From assembly GCA_017979445.1 (NCBI GenBank), contig CM030717.1, forward strand, positions 20,199,288 through 20,263,287: 64,000 nucleotides of DNA. Reading direction: 5' to 3'. The notes beneath the pieces are model-generated. The model did no database searches. It saw nothing but the letters and a program-made list of their open reading frames with translations, and was not told the origin of the DNA. Both the position numbers and the translations under genes were made by a program. Numbering within the stretch: position 1 is the first letter of the stretch; each line of letters starts with the position of its first letter. Shown here piece by piece: positions 31,326 to 42,155 of the stretch. Origin of the DNA: Akebia trifoliata (taxonomy: Eukaryota > Streptophyta > Magnoliopsida > Ranunculales > Lardizabalaceae).

Positions 31326-32660
31326 TTTCTGTGAATTAGGAAAATACAATCTGAACTTGCATCGATGATATCTAAGGCTCCCGATAACGAAATCGAGTGA
31401 AATCAAGTTCTAAATTAATCTACTCGATGAGATCTACATTTTATTAATAGGTGTCCAGACTTAGTTCTCACCAGAATGTTCTGTAAAAACGTTTTAACAT
31501 TGTTGTCCCAACTTTCATTCAGAAATAATTTCAGATTTACAGATTGAACTTGCATCGATGATATCTAAGGTTTTCGATAACGAAATTGAGTGAACTCAAG
31601 TTCTAAATTAATCTATTAGATGAGATCTACATTTTATTAAAGGTTCTCAGACTTAATTCTCACTAAAATGTTCTGTAAAAAAGTTTTAACATTGCTGTCC
31701 CAACTTTCATTCAGAAATAATTCCAGATTTACAGATTGAACTTACATTGATGATATCTAAGGCTTCCAATAACGAAATTGAGTGAACTCAGATTCTAAAT
31801 TAATCTACTCGACGAGATCTATGTTTTATTAAGAGGCTCCCAAACTTAATTCTCACTAGAATATTCTCTAAAAAAGTTTTAACATTGCTGTCCCAACTTT
31901 CATTCAGAAATAATTCCAGATTTATAGATTGAACTTGCATCGATGATATCTAAGGCTTCCGATAACGAAATTGAGTGAACTCAAGTTCTAAATTAATCTA
32001 TTCGATGAGATTTACGTTTTATTAACAGGTTCCCAGACTTAATTCTCACTAGAATATTCTGTAAAAAAGTTTTAACATTACTATCCCAACTTTCATTCAG
32101 AAATAATTCCAGATTTACAGATTGAACTTGCATCGATGATATCTAAGGCTTCCGATAACGAAATTGAGTGAACTCAGATTCTAAATTAATCTACTTGATG
32201 ATATCTATGTTTTATTAATAGGCTTCCAGACTTAATTCTCACTATAATATTCTCTAAAAATGTTTTAACATTGTTGTCCCAACTTTCATTCAGAAATAAT
32301 TCCAGATTTACAGATTGAACTTGCATCGATGATATCTAAGGCTTCCGATAACGAAATTGAGTGAACTCAGATTCTAAATTAATCTACTCGACGAGATCTA
32401 TGTTTTATTAATAGGCTCCCAGACTTAATTCTCACTAGAATATTCTCTAAAAAAGTTTTAACATTGCTGTCCCAACTTTCATTCAGAAATAATTCTAGAT
32501 TTACAGATTGAACTTGCATCGATGATATCTAAGGCTTCCAATAACGAAATTGAGTGAACTCAGATTCTAAATTAATCTACTCGACGAGATCTATGTTTTA
32601 TTAAGAGGCTCCCAGACTTAATTCTCACTAGAATATTCTCTAAAAAATTTTAATATTTCT
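31326..32660 (-). repeat. 193-bp satellite-like array in the B2 leader, about seven units
   Basis: The landmark CTTGCATCGATGATATCTAA recurs at 31356, 31549, 31741 (variant), 31934, 32127, 32320 and 32513, a spacing of 192-193 bp. Each unit also carries GATAACGAAATTGAGTGAAC and TGTCCCAACTTTCATTCAG. The outermost units are the most diverged. No equivalent array is seen in the B1, B3 or B4 leaders. Confidence 0.93.
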
Positions 32661-32901
32661 GTCCAACCTTCATCATTCCATCATTTTCATAAGTCAATTT
32701 GAATCTTTCATTATTTAGGGGTCATCAAAAAGTGATCATTAATTGGAAAAAAAATGCAATACCCAAAATCATCTACAATCAAGACAAAAAATAAATAAAC
32801 AAAAAAATAAATAAAATAAATCCAACTAAATAATTAAAAAAAATTAGGTCATCTTGGCAATGCTCCCATACTTGGGGTTTTTCTAGTTTGATCCTCAATA
32901 G
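32661..32901 (-). other. B2 leader next to the primer binding site
   Basis: AT-rich, with GGTCATCTTGGCAATGCTCC and CATACTTGGGGTTTTTCTAG on the plus strand. It is collinear with the first 200 bp after the primer binding site in B1, B3 and B4. Confidence 0.65.
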
Positions 32902-32919
32902 TCTCCAGTGGAGTCGCCA
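32902..32919 (-). promoter_or_regulatory. Primer binding site of element B2
   Basis: On the minus strand TGGCGACTCCACTGGAGA, one base after the LTR. It differs at one position (A for G) from the B1, B3 and B4 site. Confidence 0.85.
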
Positions 32920-32920
32920 C

Positions 32921-34658
32921 TGAAAGCGCCCTCGATCCGCGGGGTGCGCGGATCCGCTTTTGAATCTTGAGGTTTGGGAGTCGCCACCTAGTTATTGTGG
33001 TCTAGGAACCAAACTGACTCTAACATGGATAAAAAGAACTAATCTACCACAAAAAATCTGAATTTGGGGATCATTTTACGGGGTTGGAAGGTGTTAGGCA
33101 CCAACCCCGCCCGGCCAAAGTCAGTCTCTACTAACTTCCCAAATATATCACATTGCTAAAAATCTAGATAAAAATAAAAAAATTACATACCTTTCCGATA
33201 GCAAGGATTTTGTTCCCTCAGATCTGACAAAAAGAGCTCCTTGTACTGTACTCCTTTGCTTCGTTCTGTCTCCAGATTTGACTTCGGATCTCCTAGATCA
33301 AGGTATCTCCTTGTGTTTTGGATCTGAACTCTTCAAGTTTGTTGCGGATTTGGGGGTGTTTTTGGAGGGATTTTAGGTGTTTTCTAGACTAAAATTGAAG
33401 GAGGGATGTTAGGTAAGGAGTTGGGGCTCCAAAACTAGGATTTATGGGGGTTAGGGGAGCTTCTAGACCTACTTCTCTTAGGGTTTATGATTTGATACGA
33501 AAATAGGGTGTGAGCACCTCTATTTATAGAATTTTTTTAAGGTTGATTTGGATAGAGTTAGTGTTTAATTAGAGATCTTTTAATTAGAGTTGTGTTTTAG
33601 TTAAAATTGTTTTAGGTAGAATTGTGTTTTAATTAGAATTGTTTTAGGTAGAATTGTTTTTAAGTTAGAACTCTATTAGATAGAGTTATTATTTAATTAG
33701 AATTCTATTATGACTTTTGGTCTTATTTGATTGACTTTTAATGTTTTGACTTTAGTCTTAATTGATTGACTTTTAATATTTTGACTTCAGTCTTGCTTAA
33801 TTGACTTTAATTTTGACTTTAGTCTCACTTGATTGACTTTAATACTTTGACTACAATCTTTCTTGATTGACTTTAAATTTTTGGAAAACCCCCTTCCATT
33901 ATTTCTTTAATTCTTTGGACCCCCAAATGGAGGGGTCCTTAAAGAAATATCCCACGAACCCTCAACAATTTTACCCGAAAGTCCGATTGATCGATTTTTT
34001 AATTCAAAATTTTAAATTAATTTCATCAATGTTTCACTTTAATTATTTAATATTTTATTTATTAATTTCAGAATTTTTTAATTATGAAAATTGTGAAATT
34101 ACCGTTTTACCCCCGGAGAGTACTTTTCACGTTTTAAGTCAGTTTTTAATGTTCTAGGATGTTTTAGAATCGATTTTTCGTAAGGAATTTAATGGAAATA
34201 TTATTTTGTGTTATTTATGAAATTTTTTGTGTGAAATGATTGTGAACTTTATGAGGGGCATTTTCGTAATTTTGTCAAATTCTGTTAAAATTGGTGAAAT
34301 GATTTATTTGGTTCCGATTTATTATTTTATGTGTTCGAGAGAGTTTTTCTAAGCGTAACGTAGGCTCTAGGGTTGTTTTGAGGTTAGGGGTATTTTGCTA
34401 ATTTGGTAATTTTTTAGTGATTTTTATCGTGAAATTTCTTTTTGGTCTGTAAGATGATGATTTCTATGTTTCTGGGGTCGTATTTTCCTAGCGTAGCGTG
34501 GTTTCTAAGGTTTTGTCAATTCGAGATACCTCATCCGGATTTCTGAAACACATCTGGTAACAAAATAAAGCAACGAAATACACATCCATCATTGGGAATC
34601 ATTGCAATCGGATTAACGAGTTGATTAATCAGGCGAGTGCAAAAATGGGGTGTCTACA
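32921..34658 (-). repeat. 5' LTR of element B2
   Basis: 1738 bp, TGTAGACACCCC to CTTTCA on the minus strand, nearly identical to 22457-24191. The TATA box (minus) is at 33531-33538 and the minisatellite at 33700-33870. A single-base event distinguishes the two copies at the end of the TATA-proximal T run (33540). Confidence 0.92.
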
Positions 34659-34663
34659 GATGC
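34659..34663 (+). repeat. Target duplication GATGC, right copy (B2)
   Basis: Exact match to 22452-22456 on the far side of the element. Confidence 0.92.
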
Positions 34664-34841
34664 CGATACTCTCAAACCCCTGAGATCATTATTTTGGATT
34701 GCGGGGAGGAAAACATCCACCCCATTTACCAACCTAAGATGTGGACACTTTGGTACACATCGAGGATTGAAGAATGGCTATCTAAAAAATACCTATAAAC
34801 CAACATGCATCGAAGCACGATTTATAGACTTAGGACACTAA
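34664..34841 (+). pseudogene. Open frame disrupted by B2, right part
   Basis: The frame continues the one left of B2: DTLKPLRSLFWIAGRK, TNLRCGHFGTHRGLK, CIEARFIDLGH, ending at TAA 34839-34841. With one GATGC removed, the left and right parts are in phase with no stop for about 80 codons. The protein is not recognised. It may be the start of a family A leader ORF, given the LTR tail and primer binding site at 22030-22167. Confidence 0.5.
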
Positions 34842-35345
34842 AGTCTTCAAAATCAAATGCGTAGCCATCCCATGCTCATGTGATGTAATTATTAAAGCCC
34901 ACGAAGGCAAGTTGTATAGATCTAGGCCACTTTTCTTTTATTTTCTTTGCATGTTTCCTTTGGTAAATGGGGAAATTTATTTTTTCTTTATGTTTTGCAT
35001 CATCTTATAAAAATAAAAAAAAGAAAATATTTTTTTTGCTGATAGTTAAGGTTCTAGTCTGTATTCAAAGCACGAACCAGTATAAAAGTACCTCAGTCCG
35101 TTCATTTAATACTGACTTAAAAAAACAAAATCTTTTTTTCTCTCATTTTGTCCCTTATATCAGTCCTGACAACTTTTCTCTTGAACTTTTTTTTTTTTTT
35201 TAATTTTAAAGCCTAAAAATGATTAAATGAATCAATTTTATCGTTAAGTTTAGGATCCACCACTTGCCACCTTTTGTTTGACCTAACATGGCACACTATC
35301 GACCTCGGTCACAATCAAACTTGTTATTATCCATCATTGAGGATC
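34842..35345 (+). other. Non-coding stretch, nothing recognised
   Basis: AT-rich sequence with T and A runs (35020-35210). I see no coding frame, LTR edge or RNA gene, and the right boundary of the family A leader cannot be placed. Confidence 0.5.
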
Positions 35346-35665
35346 AACTCAAATTGGGTCTGCGACCCATATCCATGTTGAATAGGGTCTTGGAGCTATA
35401 TCCAATCCAAATCGGGTCCACGACCAGTATCCAATCCAAATCGAGTCCACGATCCGAATCCAACCCGAATTGGGTCCATGATGCATATCCAATCTGAATC
35501 GGGTCAACGACCCATATCTATTTTGATTTGGGTCCACGACCCATATCCAATCCATACTGGGTCCATGACCCATATCCAACCTAAATTGGGTCCCCGACCC
35601 GTATCCATTCCCAAATCGAGTTAACGATCTAAATTCGAATCAAACGGGGTCCATGATCCCTATTC
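35346..35665 (+). repeat. 29-bp minisatellite
   Basis: About eleven units of 29-30 bp are built on GGGTCCACGACCCATATCC followed by AATCCAAAT. Spacing is regular, for example at 35414, 35443, 35473, 35502, 35531, 35561 and 35590. It ends about 10 bp before the phosphatase fragment. Frames across it on either strand encode only the repeat. Confidence 0.88.
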
Positions 35666-35675
35666 TAGGAAGATT

Positions 35676-35985
35676 TTGGGTGATAGAATTTTGATGGTGC
35701 TTTCAAGATCATGTTACTTACCATACCCTGCAAAGGAAGAAACCGGTGGAAAGAAAACTCACATTATATGCATAGATGAACAACCCATTGGTATGGCAAA
35801 TGGTGTTGGTGACTGGGCAGATGTGGGTATTGATGCAGGAAAATATGCCAGAAAACTCATGCCTAATTCAGTAATTGCAATTCAAGATGAACCCCAAGGT
35901 TCCATTGATCTAGCAAGGGTTTTAGAGCATGCATTATAGCACTCACTAATCAGGTTTGCTGTTTCTCATTTTCATTTTCCAGGCT
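35676..35985 (+). pseudogene. PP2C-family protein phosphatase exon fragment
   Basis: The frame contains RSCYLPYPAKEETGGKKTH, ICIDEQPIGMANGVGDWADV, and IDAGKYARKLMPNSVIAIQD followed by GSIDLARVLEHAL. Plant PP2C phosphatases of the PP2C 55/80 group have a matching N-terminal catalytic block: SG-CYLPHP-KE-TGGEDAHFI, then ADGVGGWA, with the metal-binding Asp of ADGVGGW. Here that Asp is Asn (MANGVGDW) and the preceding GGEDAHF is GGKKTHI, so catalysis would be lost. The frame stops at TAG (35937-35939), where the family continues with a Ser/Thr-rich segment. The following CACTCACTAATCAG then GT could be an exon end. The rest of the gene is absent. Confidence 0.8.
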
Positions 35986-36239
35986 TGCCTTAACTGTAAA
36001 GTACTTTTGCTTTTTGAGTTGGATTATTCTTTATTTTTAATCACAATGTGTCAAATGGTTCATTTGGCCTATTTGCGATTGTTATATTTCTTTAGTGCTT
36101 CAGTAAATTACACTAATTGTGTTCTTGTTCATTTCCTATTATTTATTTGTTTTACAAAACTGTGGCAACTATTGTCTTCAGTTGCTTGACAAAACTGAAT
36201 TATCCTGTTAACTTGCTTGGGCTGTGCTCCCATCCAATT

Positions 36240-36476
36240 GGTGGCCCATTGTTGAATGAATTAGTCACTAAGTTCTCATTTTGATTAGGTAGTACATGAG
36301 TAGTTAATTCGAAATCCTTAACGACTTTGCTCTCTTCAGATTTTTCTCCGTCACCACCCAGTAGAGCATTTTTTTATTTTCCCTTTGGTTTTCACAACAG
36401 CTGCCATATGACTACTTCCTTTATGAAATTCATTCAAAATGTCATACAGAGGCATGTCTACTGGAACCCTGCGAAA
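36240..36476 (-). pseudogene. DUF21/CBS-domain (CNNM-like) protein exon fragment
   Basis: On the minus strand, after a TTTCGCAG acceptor-like site near 36474, the frame reads VPVDMPLYDILNEFHKGSSH, MAAVVKTKGK. After one frameshift near 36365 it continues GGDGEKSEESKVVKDFELTT. Plant DUF21 (CNNM/ancient conserved domain) membrane proteins share a RVPADMPLYDILNEFQKGSS, HMAAVVK block in their CBS region. Stops within the first frame (TGA in the STGW-RRKI segment) and the lack of transmembrane exons mark it as a fragment. It sits about 250 bp from the phosphatase fragment, in the opposite orientation, with intron-like flanks. Confidence 0.7.
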
Positions 36477-37670
36477 CACTCCATACATGAACATATCTCC
36501 CAGGATATAAGTTCAAGAAATGTAAAAGAAAGAAAATAATAGAAAAATGTTGAATGACTCAATTCATACTTGGGTTTTTTAGGTAACTAGGCTCTTATCT
36601 ATTTTAGTTCTACCTGTGTTGTGATTGCCCTTCTCTATATTCTATTTGTTTTTTTCCCCCTGCATTGCCCCCCCCGCCATTTCCTATATTTTCTATTTTT
36701 GAATTTCACAGTTTTATATAATATTAAAATGGGGATTTTAGTTATCTTTACAGATTAGGATTCTTGGTTGACTTTTTCTCGCAAGCTACCATTGTTAGTT
36801 TTATGGCTGAATAGAGGTTGCATGTCTTTTAAAGCTCTTCTAGCAATGAGTGTCGGATGCGTGAGCTTTAGAATGAGCATCACTTGAAGGCTTTCGGTTT
36901 ATAGGTAATGGAGTCATCATGTCCTCCCTAGTTTTAACACAAGTCCAAACTTTAAGTACATGTGTTGAAAATCATGGAAGAAAGAAGTTTTGGACCAACT
37001 ATTACCCTTAATGGATCCCTTTTAATTGAGAAGATATGAAGGATAATGTTATTGAAAAATGTTGGTTAGGTGAGGAAAATGGGTTAATTATTAAATGTTA
37101 AAAATGAGTGATCAATAGTTAAGTAGTAGACACCAACCTGACTGGATTGTTGTTTTTCTCTATTTGTTAATTGAGATATGTTAGGGAAGTTGGGTAGAGA
37201 TTAGAAAGCATGGGCTGTATTTCTTTGAATTTTCAAATTTTGAGGGGAAGGTTGGTAGTAGGGAAGGGGACGGACTGACCTTTTCTACCATATTTGTTGA
37301 TATACATATTTCTTATATTTGGTTGTTAAAAAAGATGGTTATTTTTGGTAGCTTTAAATATCAACATTCTTACATCTATGTGGAACCATGTTTCCTTGAG
37401 GGACAAAATGTTTCCTTATCAATTAAACTTATGCTGGTCCAACAATTGTTGATTTTGTAGCATTTGGCTTCTCTTTTTTCTTTTTTTATTACCATTCAAT
37501 TGGAGTTTAAAATCATACTAGATTTAATGTTCAGGATAAGCTCGAAATCATACTAGATACATGGATTCAGTTGGGGTTTGTCCCTTCACCTGTATAGGTA
37601 AGTAAGGAGGAAGGAATTGATTTACCAAGGAAAAAAGGTAAAGCCTGACCCTAGTAATTTTATTTGGGCT
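36477..37670 (+). other. Non-coding stretch, nothing recognised
   Basis: I find no convincing exon, LTR edge or RNA gene on either strand. There is a C run near 36657-36676. It may be intron or intergenic DNA belonging to the two gene fragments on its left. Confidence 0.5.
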
Positions 37671-37675
37671 GTTTG

Positions 37676-38741
37676 TGTAGACATCCAAATTTGACTGGGC
37701 CCTCGATGCAAAATGCCATAAAAATCCATAAAAATCGAAATAGGCCCTAAAACCCAAACCTTCAAAAATCCTTATTTTTCTTTTAATAAATGGTCCAAGC
37801 CCTACCACGTGGCCTATGGACCTAAACTTTCCCCACCACTCTATACTTCTCAACCTGCATCAACTCATCATCTATTACTATCCAATCCACTACCCAACTA
37901 TCCTACCCAAGCCCAACCTACCACCTAACCCAATTCAATTCAACCCACTACCCACGTGGTCCACAAACCCATCCAACTTATCACCTAAGCCCATTAATTC
38001 TCAATCCAACTACAACCCAATTCAACTCAACCCAAACCCATTCAACTTACCACATAAGCCCACTAATTCTCAATCCAACCCAAGCCCAACCTACCACCTA
38101 AGCCCAATTCAATTCAACCCAACCCAATATCTCAACTAATCAACATGATCATCAAGGTGGGACACATGTCACCACCTCAACTTACCTCCCTCATCCCACT
38201 ACTTATCCCATCACTTTTTCTCTAAACATGATCTACTCACACTTCTAACCCATACCTCCCCCTAACCTACCCTCATCATTCCCTATAAACTTCCATTCTC
38301 TCAAATCAAACACTTAGAACCTACACCTCCCCCTAACCTACCCTCATCAAACCCACACCCCTCTTCTCAAATCAAATACTCATTCTCTCCCATCAACTCA
38401 TCTAAACCTCTAATCTCCACACATCTTGACACATGTCACTATCTCCTTCACCCTCCCAAAAATCTAATTAATTATCCTCTTACACAATTCATTCTCTTAA
38501 TTAAAATCCCATCCCCTCAACTCACCAAACACTCAACCTCCATCTTACACACCCATTCTCTCAACCATATATCATTAATTTCATTTCACTTAAAATTCAA
38601 CCTAAATGGGTTGAAAGATCCAATCCATTTGAGTTACAAATAACCCATCTAACCCCTTTACCCAAATGCCCCTCCATCCTCTTCAATTTACATATACCCC
38701 TCTCCCAAACCCTTAACCATTTTACTCATTCTCATTAATAC
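37676..38741 (+). mobile_element. Divergent family A-type LTR, left part
   Basis: It starts TGTAGACATCCAAATTTGAC and matches 6531-6720 well (GGGCCCTCGATGCAAAATG, CCACGTGGCCTATGGACC). It then contains many copies of CCCAA/AACCCA-type text (37890-38130) with no close match to the other LTRs. It is cut at 38741 by the solo LTR and continues at 41804. The flanking GTTTG (37671-37675) has no clear partner. Confidence 0.7.
38737..38741 (+). repeat. Target duplication AATAC, left copy
   Basis: It directly precedes the TG start of the solo LTR and matches 41799-41803. Confidence 0.85.
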
Positions 38742-40491
38742 TGTAAAACCCCAAATTTTCAATTCGTATCTCGAGAAAAATAAATAGTGGAATTTAAAAA
38801 AAATCTTAAAAGTGGGACTTAAGGATAAAACTTTAGGATGATTCTGATCATTTTTAATAGAATCTGACCTCACCATTAGATTTAAAATTATTGAAAAATA
38901 TACTTTAGCCTGTAAGCACGCTCAAATGCTAGTCTGAACAGAAAAGTTACAAAATCCTCGACTACAGGGTCGGACTTGGCCAAAATAATAATTTTTTGCT
39001 AGAGTAAGAATTATTAAGATTTGATTATACCATTGGATTCGTAACGAAAAATTATTAAATATAGATAATTTATTTGTCATTTTTGAAGTAAAAAAAGTCG
39101 AATTATCTTTAAAAAAATGAAAATTACGTCAATTTTAGGGGTCACCTCAGGCCAAAAATGTAAATTTTTGTTAGAGACATAATTTATAGAAATTGACTAT
39201 ACCATTAGATCTATAACGAAAAATTAGGTGAAATAGAATATTCATTCGTCACTTTTTGAGTCCAGACGGTCAAGTTATCATCGATCGAAACAATAGACAA
39301 AATATCGATTTCGTCTCAAATTTTATATAAATAAATTTTTTAATATTTTTTTAATTCATTTTCATCCCCAGCCATCCAAAACCAGCCAACCCATTTTTTA
39401 TTTAAAAAAAGAATTCATTTTTCTTCGAATTTCAACCTCAGATCTCTCACAAACGACTCGTCGTTGACTTCCGACGCAGAATGGAGAAATGTTCGCAGCC
39501 TCGACATCTACAAAACCCATCCAAATTTCTTCCGTTATCTTTTCTTTTTTGTCCCGTATCATCAAAAAATAGCCATATATATATATACGGGGATTTCGAA
39601 ACTTCGACCTCAGATTTCATCTGTTTCAGGGTCAAACCGTCTTCCGGCACAGAAGGGAGAAATAACGACGACATCAAGATCTTCGAAATCACCAGACTGG
39701 TTTTGAAAATCAATCGTCTTGAAGTACGAGTTACCTCTATTTCTGTGCTGATTGTCTCGATTTTCGCGTATGTACTTCAATTCCGTCGCCTAGAGATAGT
39801 AAGGAACTCTCAATTTCTATTAGTAATCGTAGATTGTGAAAATTGCATTTAGGATTTTATCGAAAAATTTTGATGTATTTTCAAAATATAGAATTCTTTT
39901 TGTTATTTTAAAATTCACGTCAGAAATTGCATGTTTAATATATTTAATTGTATTTTTTAACAAATTATAGGTGGGTAGCGTATTGTAACGGGTTATTTCC
40001 ATCAGTTGGGTCTTGTGCACTGCTCGGACCCTGTTTTTATATAAAATTTGTATTTTTTTCAATATTATTAATAAAAATAAATTTTATAGTTGGAAAATAT
40101 GATTTAATATTCATTGAACTCATATTGAGTTGATGAATATCAGAAAATGGATATTTTATTGAAGAGATTGAAAATTGTAAAAATAAAAAAAAAGGAAAAA
40201 GGGTATGAAATAGTAAAATGTCACAATCACATCCAAGGGGTGATGTCTACATTTTACATTGTTGTGTGATGTATAGGTTGGTGAACGGATATCCAGGGAT
40301 AACGTTACTGGTTGCATGTTTATTTAAATTTCTGTTAGCGCGAGACGCTATTTACTTTTCCGTTTTGTTATTTATTTTAGGCCGATGGCCACAATTGCAT
40401 GGTAGAAAACTGGATATCCATTCTCAACCCTGTAATGTTAATTTCTTATTTATTTTTCAAATAAATTTCTTATTGATTTTCAAAGAAAAGA

Positions 40492-40528
<37 letters not shown>

Positions 40529-41798
40529 GCTATTTTGTGAACTGTTAAAGAGCTTGTGAATGCCTGAAGGGATAGTGCGTCATCATCCAGAGTGGTGTAC
40601 TATCTTGGGATGTACGGTAGGGACCACCAAGCTCATACGTGGTGTGGGATGCGTATGAGAGTGGTGTCACAACTGAAATTCGGGTTTATTCCTCTCTATC
40701 CTTACCAATGAACTTGTAATGTAAAGGTGGTCGTATACGAATGGTTTGTATATTTGGGAATCACATGCACGCCTGATAGGCATAGACGAAAATGATTAGT
40801 CAGTGATCACTGACAATCTGTAGTAGTTGAATGTTCTGACATATCGAAAAGAGACCCATTGCTTATGGTCACGTTAAACGGCTAGCCTGAGCCGGATAAA
40901 TGGTCAACCAAGTGTGGTAAGTGCAGCGACCAATCACAAAATCAGGATCTAAAAGCTAGTAAGGAATTTTAACATCATGTCCCGATTGAGAGCTATCCAG
41001 TCGTGAATCCCAACTCTCTAATTCCACTACTCCACCATTTGTATTATGTATCTGTTGCCTTATTTTGATATATAAAACGAAATGCATGTTTGAATGTTTA
41101 CATTTGATCAATTAGAATTGTATAAAGTAAAAATGTTATAGTGAGTACTGCTAATGAATGTAATGTGAGTTTTAAAATATTTAGTTGCTCATCCCTGGCT
41201 ATATGTACCAGTAAATGTAGTTTTCTCTATAAAACTTTGCTTATTTTAAAATAATTCAGTATATTTATTCGTTCATGTTAGGAAAGATTATTGGCAAAAA
41301 TTGTTTGCTTCCCTACTGGGTAACCATTGTTACTCACCCTTTCTTTTCTATTTTTTTAGCTTCAGAGCCTGTTGTAGGTGAGGCGGCCGTAGAACCAGCT
41401 AGTGGGGACCACCTGGTAGGTCAGATAGACGACCAAACTCCGTCACCTAGTGAGTACTAGGGTTATTACCCCTAGTGGTGTCGATTTGTCCAAGTGTAAT
41501 ATAGAGTTTGGTTTTGAGCGTTAGGAATTTTGTTAGAGTGAGGAATTTATGTATAATAGTGTATATAAACTTCTTCTTCTACACTCTGATTTTCGTACGT
41601 TATTAGATGTATATAGGCTTCCGCTAGTTTTATATTTTATATGTATATATGCAGGATTGTATGTCGTTTATCAGGTCCATGTTGAATGACTTGGAATGCT
41701 AATATAAATAGAGGAGATCATGCCGAAATTTCGAGGCGCCACCTAGTGCTTCGAGATCTAACATGGGGCATTGTGTTAGCGTTTGGCGGGCCGCCACA
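38742..41798 (+). mobile_element. Putative solo LTR, 3.06 kb, unrelated to families A and B
   Basis: It begins TGTAAAACCCCAAATTTTC and ends GGCGGGCCGCCACA, with AATAC on both sides (38737-38741 and 41799-41803). No gag or pol is inside. The interior has a (TA)n run at about 40496-40525, a TATA-like GTATATAAAC near 41561-41570, and short open frames (39481-39852, 41275-41460) unlike known proteins. Length and structure suggest an LTR of a large Ty3/gypsy element such as the Tekay/Del group, but I cannot confirm the family. Confidence 0.75.
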
Positions 41799-41803
41799 AA
41801 TAC
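41799..41803 (+). repeat. Target duplication AATAC, right copy
   Basis: It directly follows the CA end of the solo LTR. Confidence 0.85.
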
Positions 41804-42155
41804 ATCTCATTTTACCCCTAAAAATACTCTTCAAATCCTATAAAATCTCCCTCATTCTCAACTCACAAAAAGCTAATGAAAAATTAAGAAAACACCTTCT
41901 CACTCTCAACTCATCTTTATCCTCTACTCTCCTTTACTTTACTCTAAATCTTCTCACATTACTCTAAAATACATAGTCATATTTTACTAAGGACTCAACT
42001 TAAGAAGACTTAAGAAGAAGAAGAGAAAAAAAAGAAAAGAAACTAAGGCCTCAAGGTAGAGCCAAAGGATACACTCCCTTTTTTCTCTCTCTACCCTCTC
42101 CATATCCATCTTCTACTATCCCCTTCGTCTTTTTAATTTTTATTTTAGATAGCCC
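41804..42155 (+). mobile_element. Divergent family A-type LTR, right part
   Basis: It continues the LTR from 38741. Features shared with family A U5 include a pyrimidine-rich tract, GCCTCAAGGTAGAGCC (compare ACCTCAAGGGACAAGG at 7862) and a TTTTATTTTAGAT stretch (compare 7935). It is cut at 42155 by a family B LTR. The remainder of the LTR is not found on the other side. Confidence 0.6.

Larger units (their letters stand above)
22457..34658 (-). mobile_element. Element B2: non-autonomous Ogre-like retrotransposon
   Basis: The element is 12.2 kb, flanked by a perfect 5-bp duplication, with two nearly identical LTRs. Read on the minus strand the order is: 5' LTR, primer binding site, leader with a 193-bp satellite, conserved module, gag, a short linker, a pre-RT stub, the integrase C-terminus, 3' UTR with a 54-bp array, polypurine tract, 3' LTR. 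ORF1, protease, the RT and RNase H domains and the integrase core are absent. Matched LTRs plus a clean target duplication mean that the deleted form itself probably transposed, using proteins from another element. Confidence 0.93.

Noticed and set aside
36640..36700. C run as a regulatory or Helitron 3' end
   Set aside because: It is a homopolymer with no CTRR end or adjacent stem that I could defend.
37671..37675. GTTTG as target duplication with GGTAG at 57080
   Set aside because: Only three of five bases agree, and the LTRs at the two ends belong to different subtypes, so they are not shown to be one element.
37816..38139. Proline/asparagine-rich frame in the divergent LTR
   Set aside because: It only translates repeated CCCAA/CCCAT text and has no homologue in the other LTRs.
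39447..39852. Overlapping frames in the solo LTR as a gene
   Set aside because: The frames overlap on both strands and show no recognised domain; they are probably chance frames in an LTR.
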